Notes: generated from the sequence alone by a model not told the origin. 64,000 bases of DNA from Streptomyces cucumeris (GCF_024295805.1 NZ_JANCLX010000026.1:1-64000); one strand, 5' to 3'. Numbered from the stretch's first letter, positions 29,033-38,382 are shown. Numbers and translations: made by a program.

Positions 29033-30718
29033 GTGGACGCGCAAGGCCAGGGTGGGGCGGACGGTACCGACCCCGCCGACCAGTGGGTGTTCGATCCGAA
29101 CACCGGGAACTATGAGCTGCGGCTGAACAGCGCCGGGACACCGGCGGATGCCGCCGAGCCGCCACGCGCCCCGAGAGCGAGCCGCCGCCGCGCCCCCGAG
29201 CCCGAGCCGGGGGGTCGGCGCCGGGCGGGGGGCAAGCGGGGGCAGGAGGCGCCCTCGGGGCCGGCGAGCCGGCGCAAGCCGAAGCCGAAGAAGTCCAAGG
29301 GGAAGAAGGTCCTCTACTGGACCAGTGGCACGCTTGCCTTTCTGCTGGTCGGCGGGTCGGTGGCGGCGTATGTCCTCTACCAGCAGCTCAACGGCAACAT
29401 CAACAAGGTCGATATCGGCGAGAACAACCCCGCGGTCTCCGACGGCCCGATGAACATCCTGCTCATCGGCACCGACCGGCGTGACGGCAAGGGGAACAAG
29501 GGCTACGGCGACGCGGGCAGCGTCGGCCACGCCGACACCACGCTGCTGTTCCATGTCTCGGAGGACCGGTCGAACGCGACCGTGCTGAGCTTCCCCCGCG
29601 ACATGATCACCGATATCCCCGAGTGCAAGACCAAGCAGGACGACGGCTCGTTCAAGAAGATCCCGGGTGAGAAGGAAGTGCGCTTCAACACCAGCCTGGG
29701 ACAGGAGGAGCGGGACCCCGGCTGCACCTGGCAGACGGTGGAGAAGATCACCGGCCTGGAGATCGACCACTTCATGATGGCCGACTTCAACGCGGTCAAG
29801 GAGATGTCCACCGCGGTCGGCGGGGTCGACGTCTGCCTCGGCAAGGACATCAACGACCCCAAGTCGCATCTGAACCTGAAGAAGGGCCGGCACACCGTCA
29901 AGGGCGAGGAGGCCCTGGCGTTCGTCCGGACCCGGCACGCGGTGGGCTTCGGCGGCGATCTGGACCGGATCAAGCTGCAACAGCAGTTCCTCAGTTCGCT
30001 GATGCGCAAGATGAAGGCCAGCGGTTCGCTCACCAGCCCGACCAAGACCTGGAAGCTGGCGCAGGCCGCCACCAAGGCGCTCACGGTGGACCCCGGGATC
30101 GGAACGCTCAGCAAGCTGGCCGATCTGGGCAAGAACCTGAGCAAGGTGGATCTGAAGAACATCACCTTCGCCACCGTCCCGGTCGTGGACAACACCGACG
30201 GTGCCACCGTGCTGCTCGACCAGACCAAGGCCGAGCCGCTGTTCTCCATGGTCCGCCAGGACATCTCGCTGACCGAGGTCAAGAAGAAGGAGAAGGCGGC
30301 CAAGAGCAAGCAGGCGGCCCTGCTCAAGGGCCCCAAGGCCGCGCCCGCGGACGTCCGGGCCAAGGTGCTCAACGGCAGTGGGAAGTTCGGCGCCGCACAG
30401 GAGACCGTCGACTGGATGCAGAACGTCCAGGGGATGCTCCGCACCAGCAACGGCGGCAACGCCGAGGCGGAGCAGAAGAAGACCACCCTGGAGTACGCGC
30501 CCAACCAGGCCGACCAGGCCCGGCGGCTCGCGGACAGCATGGGGCTGCCCGCCTCGGCGATGAAGCGGGGCACGAAGGACGCCGAGCCGATGGCCGAGAT
30601 GACGCTGACGCTCGGGGCGGACTTCAAGGAAGCCGGTACGCCGATCGCCGCTCCGAAGAAGGCGCCGAAGGACATCCAGAGGGTCGAGGCCGACGACAAG
30701 AACCTCTGCGCCAAGTGA
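29033..30718 (+). CDS. LCP family protein with LytR_C domain, 2 of 5
   Basis: 561 aa from GTG 29033, preceded by GGAGG at 29016-29020. A disordered Arg/Pro/Lys-rich cytosolic region (1-95), TM helix (about 98-118), LCP domain (about 135-340) with MNILLIGTDRRDGKG, HADTTLLFHV, LSFPRDMITDIPE, VGGVDVCLGK, GEEALAFVRTRHAVG and DLDRIKLQQQF. The C-terminal LytR_C domain (about 440-540) begins VRAKVLNGSGKFGAAQ. The acidic/basic stretch KKKEKAAKSKQAALLK separates the two. It ends with the conserved DKNLCAK. It lies 230 bases after LCP1 and 72 bases before LCP3, probably one transcript with the latter. Confidence 0.94.
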   Translation: MDAQGQGGADGTDPADQWVFDPNTGNYELRLNSAGTPADAAEPPRAPRASRRRAPEPEPGGRRRAGGKRGQEAPSGPASRRKPKPKKSKGKKVLYWTSGTLAFLLVGGSVAAYVLYQQLNGNINKVDIGENNPAVSDGPMNILLIGTDRRDGKGNKGYGDAGSVGHADTTLLFHVSEDRSNATVLSFPRDMITDIPECKTKQDDGSFKKIPGEKEVRFNTSLGQEERDPGCTWQTVEKITGLEIDHFMMADFNAVKEMSTAVGGVDVCLGKDINDPKSHLNLKKGRHTVKGEEALAFVRTRHAVGFGGDLDRIKLQQQFLSSLMRKMKASGSLTSPTKTWKLAQAATKALTVDPGIGTLSKLADLGKNLSKVDLKNITFATVPVVDNTDGATVLLDQTKAEPLFSMVRQDISLTEVKKKEKAAKSKQAALLKGPKAAPADVRAKVLNGSGKFGAAQETVDWMQNVQGMLRTSNGGNAEAEQKKTTLEYAPNQADQARRLADSMGLPASAMKRGTKDAEPMAEMTLTLGADFKEAGTPIAAPKKAPKDIQRVEADDKNLCAK

Positions 30719-30790
30719 CCGTCGCCGGCCGGCGGAGCAGCCTCGCCCCTCCGACCGGCCCACAACTGAAGCAGGAGCCGGGGAGGCCCG

Positions 30791-32416
30791 ATGCGGCAGA
30801 GCAATGTGCGGGGGGAGAGAGAGCGGCACGCCGCCGTGCCCGAACCCCGCGATCCTGGTGGGGATGACAGCCCGCCGGAAGGGGAAGGCCCCGCGTCACA
30901 CGGCGCGGGGCACCGCAGGGGCGGCTCGCGCCGTCCCCGGCGCGGCCGGGGCGTGCGAATACTGCGCTGGACCGCGCTGACGCTCGCCGTGCTGGTGCTC
31001 GGCGCGGCGGGGGCCGGATACCTCTACTACCAGCACCTGAACGGCAATCTGCGGAAGGAGGAGCTGGACCTCGGCGACAGCAAGATCGGCAAGCCCGAGC
31101 CCAACGCCGCGGGCCAGACCCCGCTGAACATCCTCCTCGTCGGGTCCGACAGCCGTAACACCGCGGAGAACGTCAAGCTGGGCGGCGCCAAGCAGGACGC
31201 CGACCGCAAGCCGCTGGCCGATGTGCAGATGCTGGTGCATGTCTCGGCCGACCGCAGCAATATGTCGGTGGTCAGCATCCCGCGGGACACCCGGGTGACC
31301 ATCCCCAAGTGCACCGACCCCGAGACCGGGAAGGTCTACCCGAAGACCGAGGGGGCCATCAACCAGTCGCTCCAGCACGGCGGTCCGGGCTGTACGGTCG
31401 CCGCCTGGAAGGAGCTGACCGGGGTCTACATCGATCACTTCATGATGATCGACTTCTCCGGGGTGGTGTCCATGGCGGACGCCGTCGGCGGTGTCCCGGT
31501 CTGCGTCCGGGCCAATGTCTACTCCCATGACAGCAGGGGCCACGGCTCCGGGCTGAAGCTGACCAAGGGCACCCACAGCGTCAAGGGCGTCCAGGCCCTC
31601 CAGTGGCTGCGCACCCGCTACGGCTTCGAGGACAACACCGACATCGGCCGGGCCAAGGCCCAGCACATGTATATGACCTCGATGATCCGTCAGCTGAAGT
31701 CGGGCACCAAGCTCAGCGACCCGGGCAAGCTGATGGACCTGGCGGAGGCCGCGACCAAGGCGCTGACCGTCGACCACGGCCTGGGCACCGTCAAGAAGCT
31801 CTACGACCTGGGCAACGATCTCAAGCGGGTGCCGGCGAAGCGCACCACCATGGTCACCATGCCCTGGGAGTACGGCGGCGGCGGTGAGTATGTGAAGCCC
31901 AGGCCGGGCGAGGCCGAGCAGACCTTCTCGCTGCTCCGCAATGACATCGCGATGGACGGCAAGGACAAGAAGAAGCCCGATCACACCCCGGCCCCCACCG
32001 CCCCCAAGGGCGAGCTGCCGGTGGTGGTGCAGAACGGCACCTCCAGCACGGTCCTGGGGCCGGTCTCGGGCCGCGCGGGGGTCATCACCTCCGAACTGGT
32101 CCGGCTCGGCTACGCCAAGGCCACCGCCAACACCGTTCTGACCTCACAGGCCGACACCACCGTGATGTACCCCGACGAGGCCAAGCAGGGTGACGCGCTG
32201 GCCGTGGCCAAGGCGCTGAAGCTGCCGAAGTCCGCGGTGAAGTCGTCGAAGTCGGTCCAGGAGGTGACGCTCGTGGTCGGCAACGACTGGCGCGAGGGCG
32301 CCGTCTACCCCAAGCCCGCGAGCGAGGACGACAGCAAGACGCCGGAGAGCGCCGACGCCCTGAACGGCGAGGACAAGAAGGCGTGCATGAAGGTGAACCC
32401 GCAGTACACCTTCTGA
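30791..32416 (+). CDS. LCP family protein with LytR_C domain, 3 of 5
   Basis: 541 aa from ATG 30791, preceded by GGGGAGG. Basic cytosolic N-terminus, TM at about 56-77, and LCP domain about 110-320: LNILLVGSDSRN, VQMLVHVSADRSN, VSIPRDTRVTIPKC, VGGVPVCVRANV, GVQALQWLRTRYGF and DIGRAKAQHMY. The last motif is less typical of the family (AQHMY instead of QQxF). LytR_C spans about 410-510 from LPVVVQNGTSSTVLG. The ending KKACMKVNPQYTF places a cysteine as in LCP2. A terminator follows at 32433-32464. Confidence 0.93.
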   Translation: MRQSNVRGERERHAAVPEPRDPGGDDSPPEGEGPASHGAGHRRGGSRRPRRGRGVRILRWTALTLAVLVLGAAGAGYLYYQHLNGNLRKEELDLGDSKIGKPEPNAAGQTPLNILLVGSDSRNTAENVKLGGAKQDADRKPLADVQMLVHVSADRSNMSVVSIPRDTRVTIPKCTDPETGKVYPKTEGAINQSLQHGGPGCTVAAWKELTGVYIDHFMMIDFSGVVSMADAVGGVPVCVRANVYSHDSRGHGSGLKLTKGTHSVKGVQALQWLRTRYGFEDNTDIGRAKAQHMYMTSMIRQLKSGTKLSDPGKLMDLAEAATKALTVDHGLGTVKKLYDLGNDLKRVPAKRTTMVTMPWEYGGGGEYVKPRPGEAEQTFSLLRNDIAMDGKDKKKPDHTPAPTAPKGELPVVVQNGTSSTVLGPVSGRAGVITSELVRLGYAKATANTVLTSQADTTVMYPDEAKQGDALAVAKALKLPKSAVKSSKSVQEVTLVVGNDWREGAVYPKPASEDDSKTPESADALNGEDKKACMKVNPQYTF

Positions 32417-32432
32417 GGACGACGGTATGACG

Positions 32433-32464
32433 AGGGGCCGGACCCATGGCCGGGTCCGGCCCCT
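32433..32464. terminator. bidirectional terminator after LCP3
   Basis: Perfect 13-bp stem, 32433-32445 with 32452-32464 (AGGGGCCGGACCC and its complement), 6-base loop. It sits between the convergent LCP3 and glycosyltransferase genes. Confidence 0.85.
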
Positions 32465-32490
32465 TCGCAGCAGAGCGGGAGAGGGAGCGG

Positions 32491-33510
32491 TCAGCCCTCG
32501 GCCATGACCGCCGGGCGGCGGCTGGCGATGACCTTCCTGGCGAGCGCCCGCGGGCTGGTGAGGAAGCCCCAGCCCCACGACATGTGCATGGTGGCCAGCG
32601 CGACCGGGATCCGCAGCCGGGCCGCGAGCGGCAGCCCCTTGCCCGCCGGAACCGAGCCCGCGGTGATGGCCGCCAGATAGCCACCGGGGATCACCAGGGC
32701 CCATGGGGTGACGGCCGCGCCCACCACCAGGCCCGCCGCGATGGCGACCACGGCGGTCGGCGGGGCGAGATAGCGCAGATTGATCGAGCCCTGGTGGAAA
32801 CGGGCCACGACATGGCGCCAGCGGCCGTAGTCCTTGTACTGCTTGGCGAGCGCCCGCACGCTGGGCCGCGGCCGGTAGGAGACCTTCAGCTCGGGCGAGA
32901 ACCAGATCAGCCCGCCCGCCTCACGGATCCGGAAGTTCAGCTCCCAGTCCTGGGCGCGGATGAACTCCTCGTTGTAGCCGCCCTGTTGCTCCAGCGCCTC
33001 GCGGCGGAAGACACCCAGGTAGACGGTCTCGGCCGGGGCCGCCTCACCGCCGGTGTGGAACGCGGCGTTGCCGACCCCGATCTTGGAGGTCATGGCGGCC
33101 GCGACGGCGTGCTCCCAGTCGTTCTCGCCCTCGGCGTGCATGATGCCGCCGACGTTCTGCGCGCCGGTCTCCTCCAGCAGCCGCACCGCGGTCGCGATGT
33201 AGTCCGGGGAGAGCATGCCGTGGCCGTCGACCCGGACCACCACCGGATGGCGGGACGCCTTGATCGCGGCGTTCAGCGCGGCGGGGGTACGGCCCGTGGG
33301 ATTGGGCACCGTGTGCACCCGGGGGTCCTCGGCGACCAGCTCGGCGGCGATCTCGTCGGTCCGGTCGCTGGACGGGCCGAGGGCGATCACCACCTCCATC
33401 TCACCGGCGTACTCCTGCTCCAGGATGTGCCGCACGGAGTTGCGCAGATGGCGTTCCTCATTGAGCACCGGCATGATCACGGAGACGGCCGGGAGCTGAT
33501 GCGGGGGCAT
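32491..33510 (-). CDS. family 2 glycosyltransferase
   Basis: 339 aa from ATG 33510. The GT-A fold domain (about 8-235) shows VSVIMPVLNEERHLRNSVRHI, the metal/nucleotide site VRVDGHGMLSPDYI, and IRAQDWELNFRIREAGG with the acidic catalytic pair. Two or three hydrophobic helices follow (about 255-325), so it is membrane-associated. The pattern resembles exopolysaccharide-type transferases that elongate lipid-linked glycans. Sitting among five LCP genes, it probably helps build the glycopolymer those enzymes attach; the mycobacterial syntenic gene would be a rhamnosyltransferase, but donor specificity cannot be read here. Confidence 0.9.
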   Translation of the reverse strand: MPPHQLPAVSVIMPVLNEERHLRNSVRHILEQEYAGEMEVVIALGPSSDRTDEIAAELVAEDPRVHTVPNPTGRTPAALNAAIKASRHPVVVRVDGHGMLSPDYIATAVRLLEETGAQNVGGIMHAEGENDWEHAVAAAMTSKIGVGNAAFHTGGEAAPAETVYLGVFRREALEQQGGYNEEFIRAQDWELNFRIREAGGLIWFSPELKVSYRPRPSVRALAKQYKDYGRWRHVVARFHQGSINLRYLAPPTAVVAIAAGLVVGAAVTPWALVIPGGYLAAITAGSVPAGKGLPLAARLRIPVALATMHMSWGWGFLTSPRALARKVIASRRPAVMAEG

Positions 33511-33708
33511 GGCACCTCGGGGTAGACGGGGGTCGCCCCCCGGAAGACTGCGGGTATCGGGCCCACGTTACCGCGTATGGGGGACACCGGAGCGCGCCGC
33601 CCGGGTGGCAGCGGACGGCACCGGCGGCGTGGGGCCGCCAAGGTGCTCATCGTATGGGCCTACGGTGAGGCGATTCGGCCCCGCCCGCCCGTCACGGAGG
33701 TCCCCGGA

Positions 33709-35145
33709 GTGAGAGCACCGGCCCGTTCGCCGCGCCCGTCGCGCACCCGCTCCGGCCGCCGTCCCCGCTGGGGGCTGCGGATCGCCGCCGGGGCCTCCGG
33801 TCTGGTGCTGGCCGTCAGCGGTATCGGACATCTGCTGGTCCGGGAGCTGGAGTCCGGGATCCACCGGGTCGATGTCTTCGACGATCTGGACAACCGGCCC
33901 CGGGGCGGCGGCGGGGGCGTCAACTTCCTGGTGGTCGGCACCGACGGCCGGGACCGGATCAGCCCGCGGGAGAAGGCGCTCTACCGGCTGGGCGGCGCAC
34001 CCTGCCACTGCACCGACACGATCATGCTGGTGCATCTGTCCGGCGACCGCCGCCGGGCCAGCGTGATCAGCCTGCCGCGGGACTCCTACGCCGATATCCC
34101 CGCGTACACCGACCCCACCGGCAGACGGCACCCCGGGCATCCGCAGAAGCTCAACGCCGCGTACGCCGAGGGCGGGCCCGGTCTGACGGTGCGCACCGTG
34201 GAGCATCTGACCGGTGTCCATATCGACCACTACCTCGAGGTGGACTTCACCAGCTTCATGAAGACGGTGGACGTGGTGGGCGGGGTGAAGGTGTGTACCG
34301 CCCGACCGCTGAAGGACGACCACACCGGGCTCGACCTGCCGGTCGGCAGCCATGTGCTCAACGGCGGACAGGCACTGCAGTACGTGCGCTCCCGGCATAT
34401 CGACGGCACCTCGGACCTGGGCCGGATCCAGCGCCAGCAGCGGTTCATGGCGTCGGTGATCGAACAGACCACGGCCGGGGGCATCCTCTTCAACCCGGTG
34501 AAGTTCAACAGGGTGGCTTCCACCCTGCTGGGCTCGGTCCGCGCCGACCACGGTTTCGGGGCGGAGGACCTGGTGGAGCTGGGCCGGGCGATGCACGGGT
34601 TCACCCCGGCGTCGTCGGAGTTCGCCTCGGTCCCGGTGGATCTGCCGGGCACCCCGGTCAAGGGGGTCGGCTCCACGCTGCGCTGGAACGAGGAGAAGGC
34701 CGGGCGGCTGTTCACGGCCATCCGCGAGGACCGGCCGCTGACCGTACGGCACGCCAAGAAGCCGCGTGGGGTCCCGGTGGACGTGGATCCCGCCCGGGTC
34801 AAGGTCCATGTGCTCAACGGCACCACCGAGTCGGGGCTGGCCCGGCGCGCGGACCGGGATCTGCACGGCGCGGGCTTCGCCACCACCGGGTCCCCGGCCG
34901 ACGCGGTGAAGTCGGACGTGGCGCGCACGGTGATCGCCTACGACCCGGTCTGGAACCGCTCGGTCCGCTCGCTGGCGGCCGCGCTGCCCGGTGCGAAGCT
35001 GCGGCCGGTCACCGGACAGGGTGCCGTGATGCAGATCACGGTGGGCAAGGACTACGACGGCATCCGGAAGGTGCGGACCGAGGAGCCGCACACGGACAAG
35101 GACGGTATCGAGGCCGTCACCGGCGATCAGGTCGCCTGCTCGTAG
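33709..35145 (+). CDS. LCP family protein with LytR_C domain, 4 of 5
   Basis: 478 aa from GTG 33709, with CGGAGG 8 bases upstream; the longer in-frame ATG 33577 would overlap the promoter region. A very basic N-terminus, then TM (about 22-43) and LCP domain (about 70-275): VNFLVVGTDGRDRI, TDTIMLVHLSGDRRR, ISLPRDSYADIPA, VGGVKVCTARPLKDD, GGQALQYVRSRHID and DLGRIQRQQRFM. An unusual CHC motif lies just before the TDTIML strand. LytR_C covers about 355-455 (VKVHVLNGTTESGLARRAD). It diverges from the glycosyltransferase across about 200 bases. Confidence 0.93.
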   Translation: MRAPARSPRPSRTRSGRRPRWGLRIAAGASGLVLAVSGIGHLLVRELESGIHRVDVFDDLDNRPRGGGGGVNFLVVGTDGRDRISPREKALYRLGGAPCHCTDTIMLVHLSGDRRRASVISLPRDSYADIPAYTDPTGRRHPGHPQKLNAAYAEGGPGLTVRTVEHLTGVHIDHYLEVDFTSFMKTVDVVGGVKVCTARPLKDDHTGLDLPVGSHVLNGGQALQYVRSRHIDGTSDLGRIQRQQRFMASVIEQTTAGGILFNPVKFNRVASTLLGSVRADHGFGAEDLVELGRAMHGFTPASSEFASVPVDLPGTPVKGVGSTLRWNEEKAGRLFTAIREDRPLTVRHAKKPRGVPVDVDPARVKVHVLNGTTESGLARRADRDLHGAGFATTGSPADAVKSDVARTVIAYDPVWNRSVRSLAAALPGAKLRPVTGQGAVMQITVGKDYDGIRKVRTEEPHTDKDGIEAVTGDQVACS

Positions 35146-35165
35146 CCCGGTGGCGGGCGCGTCCC

Positions 35166-35714
35166 CTACAGCTCGACGCCCTCGGCGGTACGGCGGGCCC
35201 GCAGCTCGCGGATGGCGCGGCGGCGTGCGAGGCGGTGGGTGCGCCGGATCTCGGCTTCCTGGTAGCGGCGCTCGTCACGTTCGGACTCGGGTATCACCGG
35301 CGGCACGGCGCGGGGCTTGCCGTCCTCGTCGACCGCGGCGAAGACCAGATAGGCGCTGCCGACCTGGGTGGCGGGGGTCGACTCGTTCCAGCGCTCGGCC
35401 AGCACCCGTACCCCGACCTCCATGGAGGACCGTCCGGTCCAGTTGACCTGGGCCTTCACATGGACGAGATCGCCGACGCGGACCGGCTCCAGAAACGCCA
35501 TCTCGTCCATCGAGGCGGTGACGGCGGGGCCCTCGGAGTGGCGTCCGGCGACCGCCCCGGCCGCGTCGTCCACCAACTTCATGATCACGCCACCGTGCAC
35601 GGTGCCGAGGAGATTGGTGTCACTGTTGGTCATGATGTGGGACAACGTGGTACGGGAGGCGGAGGTGGGCTTGCCCGCAAGCTCCGGTTCCGCTCCCTTG
35701 GCCTGAAGGGTCAT
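35166..35714 (-). CDS. acyl-CoA thioesterase (hotdog fold)
   Basis: 182 aa from ATG 35714, with AAGGTGG just upstream; GTG 35723 is the alternative. It hydrolyses acyl-CoA to free acid and CoA. The single hotdog domain has LSHIMTNSDTNLLGTVHGGVIMKLVDDAAGAVA, where the N and D residues match the catalytic pattern of the YciA/ACOT-type family, and VRVGDLVHVKAQVNW. A basic helix-rich tail (RRYQEAEIRRTHRLARRRA) is typical of actinobacterial members. It converges with LCP4 (20-base gap) and diverges from LCP5. Confidence 0.9.
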   Translation of the reverse strand: MTLQAKGAEPELAGKPTSASRTTLSHIMTNSDTNLLGTVHGGVIMKLVDDAAGAVAGRHSEGPAVTASMDEMAFLEPVRVGDLVHVKAQVNWTGRSSMEVGVRVLAERWNESTPATQVGSAYLVFAAVDEDGKPRAVPPVIPESERDERRYQEAEIRRTHRLARRRAIRELRARRTAEGVEL

Positions 35715-35820
35715 GCCATCCACCTTATGCGGACCGGATTCTTATCAGCTCTGCAACAGCCGGGCCCCGATCCCGCACCCGCCCTGTATGGGGACCCCCC
35801 GACCAGGCACACTCTCTTGC

Positions 35821-37116
35821 ATGAGCGATTGGCCCCAGGGATGGACCGGCGACCGCAACGACCGGTACGGACGCGGCAGCGGCAGCTCCGAACCGGAGGG
35901 GGCCCGTGCGATGCCGCAGGTCCGGCGTACGGCGCCGGGCGCGGGCGGCCCGCACGGCGAGCCGCCGCTGCCGCCGAGCATGTCGCCGCGCGGCACGGTG
36001 CCGCGACAGCAGCCGTCCCAGGGCTATGACGACCACGATCCGTACGACGACGGTTACAACACCGGTCAGGTCTACGGCCAGGGCGGCGGACCGGGCGCCG
36101 GCGGCACCCCCGGCCCGGCGCGCCCCAAGAACTGGAAGCGCCGGATAGCCATCGGCCTGGTGACCTTCCTCGTCCTGCTGCTGGCCGTGGGCATAGGCAC
36201 CTACTTCTGGGCCGACTCCAAGCTGCGCCGCGAGGTCGACCTGAGCAAGGTCGAGGACCGGCCCGACGGCGGCAAGGGCACCAACTATCTGATCGTCGGC
36301 TCCGACAGCCGTGAGGGGCTGTCGGACGAGCAGAAGAAGAAGCTGCACACCGGCTCCGCCGAGGGCCGCCGCACCGACTCCATGATCCTTCTCCATGTCG
36401 GTGACAACGGGAACACCATGATCAGCCTCCCGCGTGACTCCTATGTCACGATCCCGTCCTTCACCGGCTCGGAGACCGGCAACCGGATCCCCGCGAGCAA
36501 GAACAAGCTGAACGCGTCGTACTCCTCGGAGGGCCCCTCGCTGCTCGTCCGCACGGTCGAGTACAACACCGGGCTGAAGATCGACCACTACGCGGAGATC
36601 GGCCTCGACGGCTTCGCCAACCTGGTGGACGGAGTCGGCGGTGTCGAGATCGACATCCCGCAGGACATGAAGGAGAAGAAGTCCGGGACCGACCTGAAGA
36701 AGGGCAAGCAGACGCTGGACGGCCAGCAGGCGCTCGCCTTCGTCCGGCAGCGCTACGGCCTGGCGGGCGGCGACCTGGACCGCACCAAGAACCAGCAGAA
36801 GTTCCTGTCGGCGCTCGCCAACGAGGCGGCCTCGCCGAGCACGCTGCTGAACCCCTTCAAGCTCTACCCGACGATGGGCGCCGGTCTGGACAACCTGGTC
36901 GTCGACAAGGACATGAGCCTGTGGGACGTGAAGGACATGTTCTTCGCGATGAAGAGCGTCTCCGGCGGTGACGGCAAGCAGATGAACATGCCCGTCTCCA
37001 ACCCCGGCCTCTCCACGCCCAAGGGCAGCGCGGTGCAGTGGGACATGGTCAAGGTCAAGGAACTGATGGGCCAGCTCAAGAACGACGAGAAGGTCACCGT
37101 CTCCTCCGGCAACTAG
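35821..37116 (+). CDS. LCP family protein, 5 of 5
   Basis: 431 aa from ATG 35821. The cytosolic N-terminus of about 105 residues is rich in Gly/Pro/Asp/Tyr (PPLPPSMSPRG, DDHDPYDDGYN). TM about 110-131 (IAIGLVTFLVLLLAVGIGTYF) is followed by the LCP domain (about 155-370): TNYLIVGSDSREGL, RRTDSMILLHVG, ISLPRDSYVTIPSF, VGGVEIDIPQDM, GQQALAFVRQRYGL and DLDRTKNQQKFL. There is no LytR_C domain. The extended tail past the LCP core (VKVKELMGQLKNDEKVTV) is conserved in this subgroup. A strong terminator follows. Confidence 0.93.
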   Translation: MSDWPQGWTGDRNDRYGRGSGSSEPEGARAMPQVRRTAPGAGGPHGEPPLPPSMSPRGTVPRQQPSQGYDDHDPYDDGYNTGQVYGQGGGPGAGGTPGPARPKNWKRRIAIGLVTFLVLLLAVGIGTYFWADSKLRREVDLSKVEDRPDGGKGTNYLIVGSDSREGLSDEQKKKLHTGSAEGRRTDSMILLHVGDNGNTMISLPRDSYVTIPSFTGSETGNRIPASKNKLNASYSSEGPSLLVRTVEYNTGLKIDHYAEIGLDGFANLVDGVGGVEIDIPQDMKEKKSGTDLKKGKQTLDGQQALAFVRQRYGLAGGDLDRTKNQQKFLSALANEAASPSTLLNPFKLYPTMGAGLDNLVVDKDMSLWDVKDMFFAMKSVSGGDGKQMNMPVSNPGLSTPKGSAVQWDMVKVKELMGQLKNDEKVTVSSGN

Positions 37117-37125
37117 CGGATACGG

Positions 37126-37165
37126 CGAAAGGCGGGGCATCGCATGTGCGATGCCCCGCCTTTCG
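37126..37165. terminator. strong bidirectional terminator between LCP5 and acyl-CoA dehydrogenase
   Basis: Perfect 19-bp inverted repeat, 37126-37144 (CGAAAGGCGGGGCATCGCA) with 37147-37165, nearly loopless. It contains an A-run/T-run pair, so it can work as an intrinsic terminator in both directions. Confidence 0.9.
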
Positions 37166-37181
37166 TCTGTGCCCGCGGGCC

Positions 37182-38354
37182 CTACGGCAGGTTGCGCGCC
37201 ATCACGATGCGCTGCACCTGGTTGGTGCCCTCGTAGATCTGCGTGATCTTGGCGTCCCGCATCATCCGCTCGACCGGGTAGTCCCGGGTGTAGCCGTAGC
37301 CGCCGAGGAGCTGTACGGCGTCGGTGGTGACCTCCATCGCCACGTCCGAGGCGAAGCACTTGGCGGCGGCACCGAAGAAGGTGAGGTCGCCGTCGACGCG
37401 CTCGGACTTGGCGGCCGCCGCGTAGGTGAGCTGACGGGCGGCCTCCAGCTTCATCGCCATGTCGGCCAGCATGAACTGGATGCCCTGGAAGTCGGCGATG
37501 GCCTTGCCGAACTGCTTGCGCTCCTGGACGTAGCCCTTGGCGTAGTCCAGCGCGCCCTGGGCGATGCCGATGGCCTGGGCGGCGATGGTGACGCGGGTGT
37601 GGTCCAGGGTCTTCATCGCGGTGGCGAAGCCGGTGCCCTCGGCGCCGATCATGCGGTCGGCGGGGATCCGGACGTTGTCGAGGTAGACCTCGCGCGTCGG
37701 GGAGCCCTTGATGCCGAGCTTCTTCTCCGGGGCACCGAAGGAGACGCCCTCGTCGGACTTCTCCACGACGAAGGCGGAGATGCCCTTGGAGCGCTTCTCG
37801 GGGTCGGTGACGGCCATCACCGTGTAGTACTCGGAGACCCCGGCGTTGGTGATCCAGCGCTTCACACCATTGAGCACGTAGTGGTCGCCGTCACGCACGG
37901 CCTTGGTCTTCATACCCGCCGCGTCCGAGCCCGCGTCCGGCTCGGAGAGGCAGTACGAGAACATCGCGTCGCCCTTGGCGAGCGAGCCCAGGTACTTCTT
38001 CTTCAGCTCCTCGGAGCCGGAGAGGACGACCGGCAGCGAGCCCAGCTTGTTGACCGCGGGGATCAGCGAGGAGGAGGCGCAGACCCGGGCGACCTCCTCG
38101 ATGACGATCACGGTGGCCAGGGCGTCCGCGCCCGCGCCGCCGTAGGACTCGGGGACGTGCACCGCGTGCAGGTCATTGGCGACGAGCGCCTCCAGCGCCT
38201 CCTGCGGGAAGCGGCCCTCTTCGTCGACCTCGGTGGCGAAGGGGGCTATTTTCGCCTCGGCGAGAGAGCGGACCGAGTCGCGGAGCATGTCGTGCTCCTC
38301 CGACGGCCGGTACAGGTCGAAGTCATTAACCGAGGACGCCAAGGTCTTCTCCAC
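37182..38354 (-). CDS. acyl-CoA dehydrogenase
   Basis: 390 aa from GTG 38354. This FAD flavoprotein would catalyse alpha,beta-dehydrogenation of an acyl-CoA. Features are YCLSEPDAGSDAAGMKTKA (FAD/substrate motif), RWITNAG, the second family signature QFGKAIADFQGIQFMLADMA, and the C-terminal QLLGGYGYTRDYPVERMMRDAKITQIYEGTNQ, where the Glu of YEGT is the catalytic base, as in short-chain and branched-chain types. Chain-length specificity is not determinable. Palindromic sequence CTAACTACCGTTAAG lies just upstream. Confidence 0.95.
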   Translation of the reverse strand: MEKTLASSVNDFDLYRPSEEHDMLRDSVRSLAEAKIAPFATEVDEEGRFPQEALEALVANDLHAVHVPESYGGAGADALATVIVIEEVARVCASSSLIPAVNKLGSLPVVLSGSEELKKKYLGSLAKGDAMFSYCLSEPDAGSDAAGMKTKAVRDGDHYVLNGVKRWITNAGVSEYYTVMAVTDPEKRSKGISAFVVEKSDEGVSFGAPEKKLGIKGSPTREVYLDNVRIPADRMIGAEGTGFATAMKTLDHTRVTIAAQAIGIAQGALDYAKGYVQERKQFGKAIADFQGIQFMLADMAMKLEAARQLTYAAAAKSERVDGDLTFFGAAAKCFASDVAMEVTTDAVQLLGGYGYTRDYPVERMMRDAKITQIYEGTNQVQRIVMARNLP

Positions 38355-38367
38355 TCCCCTGAGTGTG

Positions 38368-38382
38368 CTAACTACCGTTAAG
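38368..38382. promoter_or_regulatory. candidate operator upstream of acyl-CoA dehydrogenase
   Basis: CTAACTACCGTTAAG is an imperfect inverted repeat (CTAAC / GTTAAG) lying 14-28 bases upstream of the dehydrogenase GTG, within an AT-rich island. Position and symmetry fit a TetR-type repressor site. No such regulator gene is nearby, so this is inference. Confidence 0.3.
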
